Origin: Nonomuraea gerenzanensis
Lineage (GTDB): Bacteria; Actinomycetota; Actinomycetes; Streptosporangiales; Streptosporangiaceae
Direction: 5' to 3'
NCBI RefSeq assembly: GCF_020215645.1
Contig: NZ_CP084058.1
Coordinates: forward strand, 6,510,001 to 6,574,000
DNA: 64,000 nt
The translations under genes and the position numbers were made by a program. Within the stretch, counting starts at the first letter, position 1; the number at the start of each line of letters is the position of its first letter. Under the pieces are notes generated by a model. That model saw only the letters and a list, made by a program, of their open reading frames with translations, ran no database searches and was not told where the DNA came from. This document shows, one piece after another, positions 32,950-40,684 of this stretch.

Positions 32950-34095
32950 ATGTCTGACATCCCGGCCGGGCCGACGGGCCTGGGCTCGTACACGCTCAGC
33001 CTGCGCTCGGCGCTGCGGCCGTACCGGCACACCTTCCAGGACGACGACGGGCACCAGCCGCCCTCCTACGGCGGCTCCGGCAGGCGCGGCAGCCCGAGCC
33101 TGGCGCCGCTCGCCTACCGGGAGCTGGAGTGGGGCGACGGCACCTACCCGCCGCTCTACTGCCCGGAGGCCGACCGCGTGGACGACGAGCTGGGCGCGGA
33201 GGTGGACCGGCGGCTGGTGGCCTGGGCGGAGCGGATCGGGCTGCACGAGGGGCGGATGGCGGAGTTCGCCTCGACGGGGTTCGGGCGGCTGGCCATGCTG
33301 ACCCACACCGACAGCGACGACCCCGACATGCTGCTGATCGCCGCCCAGATGAACGCCGCCTGGTGGGCCGCCGACGACTACTACGCCGACGAGACCGACC
33401 TGGGCGCCACCCCCACGGAGCTGCCGCCGCGCCTGGCGCTGGTCATGTCGGCCATGGACCCGCCGCCGGACGCCGGCCGCTACACCGAGCAGCTCGAGGA
33501 GGCGATCACCAGCGACCCGGTGCTGGTCTCGCTGCGCTCGGCCACCAGCCACGCCGCCCGCCACTGCACCTCGGCGCAGGTCATGCGGCTGTGCAACATC
33601 ACCAGCCAGATGTACGTGAGCTGGGACGCCTACGCCGCCTGGCGGTACCTGGAGACACCGCCGCCCGTCTGGCGCTATCTCGCGGCCCGCCAGCACGACA
33701 GCTTCTACACCTCGATGGTGCTCATCGACATCGTCGGCGGCTACGAGCTGTCGCCGCACCTGTTCGCCGAGCGCCGCTTCCACACCGCGCTCATGCAGGC
33801 GGGCACCGCCGCCGTGCTGGTCAACGACCTGCACTCGGCGGCCAAGGAGGCGGCCGACGAGCTGCCCGACTCCAACGTGGTGCTGCTCATCGCCGAGGAG
33901 GAGGGCTGCTCGACCCGCGAGGCCGTCGAGCGCACGGTGAGCCTGCACAACGCCTTCGTCCGCGGGTTCGAGCAGAGCCAGCGGGAGCTGTCGGCCCTGC
34001 CCTCCCCCGAGCTGAAGCGGTTCCTGCGCGGCGCGCAGGCGTGGATGGCCGGGGGCATCGAGTGGCACGGCAGCACGAGCCGCTACCGATCCTGA
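32950..34095 (+). CDS. 2-methylisoborneol synthase (class I terpene cyclase, encapsulin cargo)
   Basis: A 381-residue class I terpene synthase that cyclises 2-methyl-GPP to 2-methylisoborneol. The aspartate-rich motif DDYYAD is at 142-147, the NSE motif NDLHSAAKE at 292-300, and the C-terminal RY pair is present. TYPPLYCPEADRVDDELG and IDIVGGYELSPHLF match the 2-MIB synthase subgroup. The ~55-residue N-terminus is Gly/Pro-rich and presumably disordered, the part that carries the encapsulin-targeting signal in this class; it is shorter than in Streptomyces enzymes (~110 residues). It lies between shell and methyltransferase genes. Confidence 0.95.
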   Translation: MSDIPAGPTGLGSYTLSLRSALRPYRHTFQDDDGHQPPSYGGSGRRGSPSLAPLAYRELEWGDGTYPPLYCPEADRVDDELGAEVDRRLVAWAERIGLHEGRMAEFASTGFGRLAMLTHTDSDDPDMLLIAAQMNAAWWAADDYYADETDLGATPTELPPRLALVMSAMDPPPDAGRYTEQLEEAITSDPVLVSLRSATSHAARHCTSAQVMRLCNITSQMYVSWDAYAAWRYLETPPPVWRYLAARQHDSFYTSMVLIDIVGGYELSPHLFAERRFHTALMQAGTAAVLVNDLHSAAKEAADELPDSNVVLLIAEEEGCSTREAVERTVSLHNAFVRGFEQSQRELSALPSPELKRFLRGAQAWMAGGIEWHGSTSRYRS

Positions 34096-34134
34096 CCACG
34101 ACGACCGTACGACCGCAACAGGAAGGAGCCCGAG

Positions 34135-34992
34135 GTGACCGTCACCCCGAACGCAGTCCCCGTTCTGAGCAGCCTCTATCAGCAATCCGTCGCCGACTAC
34201 TGGAACACCGAGGAGAACCCGGTCAACCTGCGCCTGGGGGAGGTGGACGGCCTCTACCACCACCACTACGGCATCGGCGAGGTCGACTGGTCGGTCCTCG
34301 ACGGCCCCGCCGAGACCAGGGAGAGACGGGTCGTCAACGAGCTGCACCGGCTGGAGAGCGCGCAGGCGGAGACGCTCATCGCGCACCTCGGCCCGCTGCG
34401 CCCCGAGCACCGCGTCATGGACGCGGGGTCCGGCCGCGGCGGCTCCAGCTTCCTGGCCAACCTGCGCACCGGCTGCCAGGTGGACGGCGTGTCGATCTCC
34501 GAGTCGCAGGTGGCCTTCGCCAACCAGCAGGCCAAGGAGCGCGGCGTGGACGACCGGGTGCGCTTCCACTTCCGCAACATGCTCGACACCGGCTTCCCCA
34601 CCGGTGACTTCCAGGCCATCTGGAACAACGAGAGCACGATGTACGTCGAGCTGTCGCTGCTGTTCGCCGAGCACTCCAGGCTGCTGCGCCGCGGCGGCCG
34701 GTACGTCTGCATCACCGGCTGCTACAACGACGCCTACGGCCTGCCCTCGCGGGCGATCAGCCAGATCAACGCGCACTACATCTGCGACATCCATTCGCGC
34801 AGCACCTACTTCAAGGAGCTGGCCGCCAACCGGCTCGTCCCCGTGAGCGTGGTGGACCTGACGGCGGCCACCATCCCCTACTGGGAGCTGCGGGCCAGGA
34901 CGCACCTGGCCACCGGGATCGAGGAGGCCTTCCTGGAGGCGTACAAGAGCGGCAGCTTCCAGTACCTGCTGATCGCCGCCGACCGCGTCTGA
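34135..34992 (+). CDS. geranyl diphosphate 2-C-methyltransferase
   Basis: A 285-residue SAM-dependent enzyme that methylates GPP at C2 to give 2-methyl-GPP, the substrate of the upstream synthase. SAM motif VMDAGSGRGGSS at about residues 94-105; YWNTEENPVNLRLGEVDGLY and HHHYGIGEVDWSVL at the N-terminus and GCYNDAYGLPSRAISQINAH are signatures of this family. The GTG start at 34135 is preceded by AGGAAGGAG. The last ~115 bp overlap the convergent MFS reading frame. Confidence 0.95.
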   Translation: MTVTPNAVPVLSSLYQQSVADYWNTEENPVNLRLGEVDGLYHHHYGIGEVDWSVLDGPAETRERRVVNELHRLESAQAETLIAHLGPLRPEHRVMDAGSGRGGSSFLANLRTGCQVDGVSISESQVAFANQQAKERGVDDRVRFHFRNMLDTGFPTGDFQAIWNNESTMYVELSLLFAEHSRLLRRGGRYVCITGCYNDAYGLPSRAISQINAHYICDIHSRSTYFKELAANRLVPVSVVDLTAATIPYWELRARTHLATGIEEAFLEAYKSGSFQYLLIAADRV

Positions 34993-36452
34993 CGGCCCGG
35001 CCCTCTCCCCCTCCCCCTGCTTCGCTGCACGCCCGGCAGCCCCCCTCGCGGCAACGCGTCCTGCCTGCCGGGCCGCCGGTGCGCCGGCAGGAACGCGGCG
35101 ATCGCGAAGGCGAGCAGCGACGCGCCGCAGCCGATCGCCATGACCAGGCGGAAGCCGGCGGGCGACGGCACGGCCGGCGTGCCGGACCCGACCGTGAGCC
35201 GGGCGAGCACGACCCCGGCCACGGCGCTGGAGATCGAGGTGCCGATGGCCCGCGAGAGCGTGTTGAGGCTGTTGGCGGCGGCCGTCTCCGCGATCGGCAC
35301 GGCTGACATGATGAGCGCGGGCATGGCCCCGTACGCCAGCCCGATGCCGGCCCCGATCACCGACGAGACGAGCACGAGCTGCCAGACGGCCGACATCAGC
35401 ACCACCCCCAGCGCGTAGCCGGCGGCGACCACCAGGGCGCCCGCCATGAGCGTCACCTTGGGGCCCCGGGCGCGTGACAGGCGGGCCGACACCGGCGCCA
35501 TCGCCATCATGACCAGCCCGGACGGCGCCAGCACCAGGCCCACGTCGAGCATCGTGGCGCCCAGCCCGTAGCCGGTGGAGGCGGGCAGCTGCAGCAGTTG
35601 CGGCAGCACCAGCGACATGGCGAACATGGCGAACCCGAACACGACCGAGGCCAGGTCGGTCAGCAGCACCTGCCGCCCGGCGGTGGTGCGCAGGTCCACC
35701 AGCGGCTCGCGGGCGCGCAGCTCCCACCGGCCCCATGCCGGCAGCACGACGGCCGACGCGCAGAACAGGCCCACCGTGACCGGGCTCCCCCACCCCCAGT
35801 CGGCGCCCTTGGAGACCGCGATCAGCAGGCACGTCAGCCCGGCCGACAGCCCCGCCGCGCCGGCCACGTCGAAGCGCCCGCCGCTGCGCACCTCCGACTC
35901 GGGCACCAGCGCCAGCACGAGCACGGCGGCCACGGCGCCGAACGCGGCCGACGTCCAGAACAACATGTGCCAGTCGGTCCGCTCGGCCAGCAGGGCCGCC
36001 GCGGGCAGGCCGAGCGCGCCGCCCACCCCGAGCGAGGCGCTCATCAGGGCGGTCGCCGAGCCTAGCCGGTCGGCGGGCAGCTCGTCGCGCATGATGCTGA
36101 TGCCCAGCGCGATGACGCCGGAGGCGGCGCCCTGCAACGCCCGCCCGGCCACCATGGGGGCCAGCGTGTCGCTGAGCCCGCAGACGGCCGAGCCGATCAC
36201 CAGGAGGGCGAGGCTGATCAGCAGCATGCGCCGCTTGCCGTACATGTCGCCCAGCCGGCCCACGACGGGCGTCGCGACGGCGCCGGCGAGCAGCGTGACG
36301 GTGATCGCCCAGGTGGCGTCGGTCGGGGTGGCGTGCAGCAGGCGGGGCAGCTGCGGGATCAGCGGGATCACCGCGGTCTGCATGAGCGCGACGACGATCC
36401 CGGCGAAGGCCAGCACCGCCACGACGGCCCGCGGTTTCCTGACGGAGGGCAT
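34878..36452 (-). CDS. MFS transporter (DHA2/EmrB-like, 14-span) with aberrant C-terminus
   Basis: A 524-residue drug:H+ antiporter-2 type permease: about 14 spans, VVGRLGDMYGKRRMLLISLA (motif A) and a GRALQGAASGVIALGISIM motif C-like stretch. The membrane part ends near AFLPAHRRPG; the following ~60 residues are Arg/Gly-rich, do not resemble the family and lie antisense to the last 115 bp of the methyltransferase gene, so the original stop codon appears lost. The ATG at 36452 was chosen over upstream ones because it opens the first transmembrane region. It may export a toxic compound; no link to 2-MIB is implied. Confidence 0.85.
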   Translation of the reverse strand: MPSVRKPRAVVAVLAFAGIVVALMQTAVIPLIPQLPRLLHATPTDATWAITVTLLAGAVATPVVGRLGDMYGKRRMLLISLALLVIGSAVCGLSDTLAPMVAGRALQGAASGVIALGISIMRDELPADRLGSATALMSASLGVGGALGLPAAALLAERTDWHMLFWTSAAFGAVAAVLVLALVPESEVRSGGRFDVAGAAGLSAGLTCLLIAVSKGADWGWGSPVTVGLFCASAVVLPAWGRWELRAREPLVDLRTTAGRQVLLTDLASVVFGFAMFAMSLVLPQLLQLPASTGYGLGATMLDVGLVLAPSGLVMMAMAPVSARLSRARGPKVTLMAGALVVAAGYALGVVLMSAVWQLVLVSSVIGAGIGLAYGAMPALIMSAVPIAETAAANSLNTLSRAIGTSISSAVAGVVLARLTVGSGTPAVPSPAGFRLVMAIGCGASLLAFAIAAFLPAHRRPGRQDALPRGGLPGVQRSRGRGRGPGRQTRSAAISRYWKLPLLYASRKASSIPVARCVLARSSQ

Positions 36453-36524
36453 GCAAGCAGCGTCCGGTCCAAGATCCCGGCCGTCAACCCGCGCACGGCG
36501 CGCGGGGCCGCCCCCGGATATCGG

Positions 36525-36562
36525 TTGCCTGCCGGGCGGGTCGTCCTCCATGATCGGGTCGC
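36525..36562 (+). promoter_or_regulatory. probable leaderless promoter of the SDR gene
   Basis: TTGCCT (36525-36530), an 18-nt spacer and CATGAT (36549-36554) end 8 nt before the GTG start at 36563. No Shine-Dalgarno precedes the GTG, consistent with a leaderless transcript. Confidence 0.45.
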
Positions 36563-37339
36563 GTGACGACCGCACCCTCTTCCCCAGTCCCCCGCCCGCT
36601 GGCGCTGGTCACCGGCGTCGGCCGCACCGCCGGGATCGGCGCGGGCATCGCCGCCCGCCTCGCCGCCGACGGCTGGAACGTCGCCTTCACCTGCTGGACG
36701 CCGTACGACGAGCGGATGAGCTGGGGCGTCGAGGCCGGCGCGACCGGCGCCATCACCGAGACCCTCGCCGCCCACGGCGCCGCCACCGCGGCCGTCGAGG
36801 CCGACCTGTCGGACCCGGACGCCCCCGCGTTCGTCTTCGACGAGGCCGAGCGGCGCCTCGGCCCCGTCACGGCGCTGGTCCTGTGCCACTGCGAGTCGGT
36901 CGACTCGGGCCTGCTCGACACCAGCGTGGAGAGCTTCGACCGGCACTTCGCGGTCAACGCGCGGGCCACGTGGCTGCTGATCCGCGAGTTCGGCCGGCGT
37001 TTCACCGGCGCGCACGGCACCGGCCGGATCGTGGCCCTGACCAGCGACCACACGGTCGGCAACCTGCCCTACGGGGCGAGCAAGGGTGCCCTGGACCGGA
37101 TCACGCAGGCCGCCGCGCACGAGCTGGCCCACCTCGGCGTCACGGCCAACGTCGTCAACCCGGGGCCGATCGACACCGGCTGGATGTCGGCGCAAACCCG
37201 GGAGCAGATGGTGCGCCTGACCCCGCTCGGCCGGCTCGGCACCCCGCACGACACCGCGAACCTGGTGTCCTTCCTGTGCTCGCCGCAGGGTCAGTGGATC
37301 AACGGGCAGCTGCTGATGAGCAACGGCGGCCTGGCTTAA
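36563..37339 (+). CDS. SDR-family oxidoreductase
   Basis: A 258-residue short-chain dehydrogenase: LVTGVGRTAGIGAGIAARLA (cofactor loop with an insertion, TGxxxxxGIG), catalytic Ser in VALTSDH and YGASKGALDRIT for Tyr/Lys; the usual NNAG is replaced by LCHCES. The C-terminus INGQLLMSNGGLA is standard. The start is GTG at 36563. The 3' end overlaps the convergent hydrolase by 4 bp. Such SDRs often sit next to antibiotic-modifying genes; the substrate is unknown. Confidence 0.88.
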   Translation: MTTAPSSPVPRPLALVTGVGRTAGIGAGIAARLAADGWNVAFTCWTPYDERMSWGVEAGATGAITETLAAHGAATAAVEADLSDPDAPAFVFDEAERRLGPVTALVLCHCESVDSGLLDTSVESFDRHFAVNARATWLLIREFGRRFTGAHGTGRIVALTSDHTVGNLPYGASKGALDRITQAAAHELAHLGVTANVVNPGPIDTGWMSAQTREQMVRLTPLGRLGTPHDTANLVSFLCSPQGQWINGQLLMSNGGLA

Positions 37340-38184
37340 CCCGTGCGGCCGAGGAACGCGGTGACCGCCGCCGCGAACCGCCCGGGGTCGTCGAGCCACG
37401 GGAAGTGGCCCGCGCCCCGCTGCACGACCAGCTCGGCGCGGGGGAACAGCGCGGCGTACTCGGCGGCGACGCCGGGGATCGTGTTGAGGTCCAGCTCCCC
37501 GGCGAGCAGCAGCACCGGCGCGCCGAACCGGGCCAGCGCCGCCCGTGTCGCCTCCGGGTCGTAGGCGCCCGGCCCGCCGTACACGGCGGCGGCCTCGGCG
37601 TTCCTGCGCCGGTCGCAGAGCGTCTGGAACTGCCTGGCCGCCTCGTCCCACCGCCCGAACACGAACGGATCGACGGCCGCCCAGGTGTCGGCGGTGGCGT
37701 TGCCCGCCTGGATCTCCCGCAGGGCGGCGAAGGCCTCGGGGAACCAGGGCTCGCCCGCGCGCAGCTCGGCGGCCTCCATGCGGGCCTGCGGGGTGGGCTC
37801 CAGGTCGACGGCCTTGGTGCTGGGGGCGATCAGCAGGAGCCGGGCGACGCGGTGCGGGTGGCGGGTGGCGTACAGGACGGCGAGGTTCGCGCCGGCGGAG
37901 TGGCCGAGCAGGTCGATGCGGTCGAGGCCGAGGTGCTCGCGCAGGGCCTCGACGTCGGCCACGAGCCGGTCGCAGCGGTACGTGCCGGGGTCGGCCGGCT
38001 CGGCGGAGTCTCCGGTGCCCCGGGGGTCCGTGAGGATCAGCCGCCGGTGCTCGGGCAGGCCGCCGAGGTCGCCGAGATAGGTGCTGTCCTGCATGGGGCC
38101 GCCGGGCAGGCAGATCAGCGGGTCGCCGTCGCCGGCCACGTGGTAGGCCAGACGGGTTCCGTCGTGGGCCGAGTAGAAGGGCAT
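37336..38184 (-). CDS. alpha/beta-fold hydrolase (proline iminopeptidase-like)
   Basis: A 282-residue hydrolase: oxyanion-hole LPGGPMQDSTYLG (HGGPG-type), nucleophile elbow LLGHSAGANLAVLYA, Asp in LAGELDLNT and His in RGAGHFPWLDDP. Motifs match the peptidase S33 / proline iminopeptidase-like group. The frame is open to 38616, but the ATG at 38184 (MPFYSAHDGTRLAYHVAGDG) is the family start. Divergent from dps. Confidence 0.9.
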   Translation of the reverse strand: MPFYSAHDGTRLAYHVAGDGDPLICLPGGPMQDSTYLGDLGGLPEHRRLILTDPRGTGDSAEPADPGTYRCDRLVADVEALREHLGLDRIDLLGHSAGANLAVLYATRHPHRVARLLLIAPSTKAVDLEPTPQARMEAAELRAGEPWFPEAFAALREIQAGNATADTWAAVDPFVFGRWDEAARQFQTLCDRRRNAEAAAVYGGPGAYDPEATRAALARFGAPVLLLAGELDLNTIPGVAAEYAALFPRAELVVQRGAGHFPWLDDPGRFAAAVTAFLGRTG

Positions 38185-38343
38185 GCCGGAGATCCTCGCA
38201 ACCACGCCCCGCGCGGGGCAATCGGGTTTCTCGCCCGTTGAGCTGCGCAACCTTTGCCATGCGCTGGTCCGCGCCGAGGGTCGTTCGGCGGGCGTACGGG
38301 AAGGTTCGAGGTCGGATCGGCTCAATTCCACCTGGAGATGATC

Positions 38344-39021
38344 GTGCCCGCCAAAACCAGAAGCAGCACCAAAGCGACGACGAAGAAGCAGTCGAGCAGC
38401 CAGCCGTGGCTGCACGTCGACGGCACCGAGATCCAGGAGTTCGGCACCGTCAGGACGTGGCCGCTGGGCCTGTCGGACGAGGCCCGCGAGTACGCCTGCG
38501 AGCGGCTGAACCAGATCCTGGCCGACACGCAGATCCTCTACGCCCTGTACAAGAAGCACCACTGGCTGATGCGCGGCCCCACCTTCTACCAGCTCCACCT
38601 GCTGCTGGACAAGCACGCGGACGAGCAGCTCAAGCTAGTGGACCTGATCGCCGAGCGCGTCCAGACGCTGGGCGGCATCGCGGTGGGCGACCCGCGGCAC
38701 GTCGCGGAGATCACCGTGGTGCCGCGCCCGCCGAACGGCGCGGAGGAGGTGCCGGCGATGTTGTCGAGGCTGATCGAGGCGCACGAGACGATCCTCGTCG
38801 CCTCGCACGACGCCGCCTCCCGCGCCGATGAGCTGGGCGACGACGGCACCAACGACCTGCTGGTCTCCGACGTGATCAGGACCGGGGAGCTGCAGACGTG
38901 GTTCCTGGTCGAGCACCTGGTGGACACGCCGCTCGTGGAGACGCCGCACGACGGTCAGGCCCGCACGCCGCAGAACGGCCAGGCCCGCGCGCCGCGCCGG
39001 GGCACGCGTTCGGCCAAGTAG
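38344..39021 (+). CDS. dps: Dps-family DNA-protecting ferritin
   Basis: A 225-residue Dps/miniferritin. The four-helix core (residues ~45-190) holds ferroxidase-site residues in LYALYKKHHWLMRGPTFYQL followed by HADEQLKL. A Lys/Ser/Thr-rich N-terminal tail (KTRSSTKATTKKQSSS) may bind DNA, and a ~30-residue basic C-terminal tail contains a short repeat (DGQARTPQNGQARAP). The GTG at 38344 is preferred because CTGGAG lies 6 nt upstream; the ATG at 38338 sits directly on the Shine-Dalgarno. It oxidises and stores iron and protects DNA in stationary phase. Confidence 0.93.
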   Translation: MPAKTRSSTKATTKKQSSSQPWLHVDGTEIQEFGTVRTWPLGLSDEAREYACERLNQILADTQILYALYKKHHWLMRGPTFYQLHLLLDKHADEQLKLVDLIAERVQTLGGIAVGDPRHVAEITVVPRPPNGAEEVPAMLSRLIEAHETILVASHDAASRADELGDDGTNDLLVSDVIRTGELQTWFLVEHLVDTPLVETPHDGQARTPQNGQARAPRRGTRSAK

Positions 39022-39097
39022 CCGCCCGTCTCCGGGTAGCAGGCGGCGGCCGAGCCGGGGCTCAGCCGCCGGCCGCGGTTCAGCGCTGTGTGCCTGC

Positions 39098-39562
39098 TCA
39101 GCCCTCGGTGCCGAACCCGCCGAGCGCCTCGCGCTCCTCCTGCGTACGCAGCTCCTGGAAGACCGTGATGTGCAGGCCCGCGGGCGCGTCGAGCCGGGCG
39201 TTGAGCGACTCCCAGGGCGTCACGGTGGGCGGCGCCACCTCGGCCGCGCCCGCCGAGACCAGCCGTTCCGCGGTGCCCCTGGCGTCGTCCACCTCGAACG
39301 CGACGCGGATCTTGGGCGCCACCTGCCGGCCCACCTCGACCTCGTCGATCATCACCTTCTGCGCCGGGTTGGCGATCTCCAGCGTGGCGCGGCCCGCGTC
39401 GAGGATCGTCACGCGCGCACCGTCGCCGCCCGAGAACGCGGCCTGCTCGGGCAGGCCCAGCACATCGCGGTAGAAGGCCAGCGCGGCCTCGTAGTCCTCC
39501 GCCTCGACGACCAGCCTGAGCTGGCGGACCGGCGGGGGCGGGGAGGTGGGGTGCGTGGTCAT
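39098..39562 (-). CDS. VOC-family (glyoxalase/bleomycin-resistance-like) protein
   Basis: A 154-residue single-chain VOC protein with two betaalphabetabetabeta modules: VRQLRLVVEAEDYEAALAFY then RDVLGLPEQ, and IRVAFEVDDARGTAERLVSA with GLHITVFQEL. No pathway neighbour helps to fix a substrate; the family includes glyoxalases, extradiol dioxygenases and drug-binding proteins. The ATG at 39562 follows GGAGAGCCCGTCC. Confidence 0.88.
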   Translation of the reverse strand: MTTHPTSPPPPVRQLRLVVEAEDYEAALAFYRDVLGLPEQAAFSGGDGARVTILDAGRATLEIANPAQKVMIDEVEVGRQVAPKIRVAFEVDDARGTAERLVSAGAAEVAPPTVTPWESLNARLDAPAGLHITVFQELRTQEEREALGGFGTEG

Positions 39563-39676
39563 GGACGGGCTCTCCTTCGTGCTTCAGCTGTTGCCTTCTG
39601 TGCAACCGGGCGGCCCCGGCACTTCATCCCGGGGATATGATCTTCGAATTCGCCCGGCTCTGGCCCTGGAGGACGT

Positions 39677-40642
39677 GTGGTTCCGTACGTGACCGTCTTA
39701 GCGACCCTGACCGCCGCGCTCGGCGCCCCGCCCGCCCAGCCCGCCGCCGGCACGGCGCTGCCGGGCACGGGTGCGACGGTCGTGGCCGACCTGGCCGGGC
39801 GGCCCGTGCAGCTCACCTCCTACGCCCCGCTCTCCCCCGACGGGCAGCGGGCCTGGAGCCCGGCCAAGAAGGCGTTCGTCGAGAGTGACGGTCCGTTCAC
39901 GGTCTCCCCCGGCGAACGCTGGGAGGCCACGCTCGTCCGGGGCGCCCGCTCCCGCGTCGCCGTCCCGCCCACGGTGCGCCTCCTGGACCGGCGGACCGGC
40001 CGCGCGAGCGAGGTCCGGCTGCCCGTCCCGAAGGACCCCGAGGGCAACCACCTCAACACGCTCTGGCCCACCTGGTCGCCCGACGGCCGGCACCTGCTGC
40101 TCAACGTCTTCGAGCCGGGCCACGAGCCGCGCTCGGAGGGCATCGTGCTGATCGACGTGCCCTCGCTGAAGGCCCGCTTCGTCCGCATCGAGAACGCCCT
40201 CATCACGGTCGGCGGCTTCCAGTGGACCCGCGACAGCAAGGGCGTGGTGGTGCGCTGGGGCAGGAACGGCGCGTCCACCATCCGCCGGTACGACCTCACC
40301 GGCGCCGTCGAGCGCACCTGGAAGGTCCGCGGCCGGCCCGTCGGCCACGGCCTCGGCACGTTCTCCCCGTCGGGGCGCCGCTTCGTGACGGCCTGCACCT
40401 CGCTGGAGAAGGCCGCCTGCGTCTGGGACACCCGCACCGGCAAGGCCGTCACCCGCATCGACGTCGCCTTCAGCGCGGTCTGGGGTCCCGTGCTCGGCTG
40501 GTACGACGAGCGGCACCTGCTGGCGCCCGTACGGGACGGCTTCGGCGTCGTGGACCTCACGGGCAAGGTCGTCGAGACGCTGGTGAAGGTGGACGAGAAG
40601 CAGCAGATCTACCCCTGGTTCGACGCCCGCGTCAAGCGCTGA
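39677..40642 (+). CDS. TolB/WD40-like beta-propeller protein, probably exported
   Basis: A 321-residue protein starting at GTG 39677 (TGGAGGAC upstream) with a hydrophobic N-terminus (VTVLATLTAALGAPPAQPAA) resembling a signal peptide, though it lacks strong positive charge. The body has repeated blade-like segments (TWSPDGRHLLLNVFEPGHEP, FQWTRDSKGVVVRWG, TFSPSGRRFVTACTS) of the TolB/WD40 type. No catalytic motif. A binding or scaffold role outside the membrane is the most one can say. Confidence 0.72.
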   Translation: MVPYVTVLATLTAALGAPPAQPAAGTALPGTGATVVADLAGRPVQLTSYAPLSPDGQRAWSPAKKAFVESDGPFTVSPGERWEATLVRGARSRVAVPPTVRLLDRRTGRASEVRLPVPKDPEGNHLNTLWPTWSPDGRHLLLNVFEPGHEPRSEGIVLIDVPSLKARFVRIENALITVGGFQWTRDSKGVVVRWGRNGASTIRRYDLTGAVERTWKVRGRPVGHGLGTFSPSGRRFVTACTSLEKAACVWDTRTGKAVTRIDVAFSAVWGPVLGWYDERHLLAPVRDGFGVVDLTGKVVETLVKVDEKQQIYPWFDARVKR

Positions 40643-40684
40643 CCTGCCCCGCCGGCTTCCGGAAGGCGGTTCTCTCGGTCACGG

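Noticed and set aside
31492..36456. 1654-codon minus-strand open frame across the 2-MIB locus
   Set aside because: It is antisense to clearly recognisable encapsulin, 2-MIB synthase and methyltransferase genes and has no family resemblance; a product of high GC.
38300..38330. tRNA-like GGTTCGA sequence upstream of dps
   Set aside because: No acceptor or anticodon stems can be formed around it.
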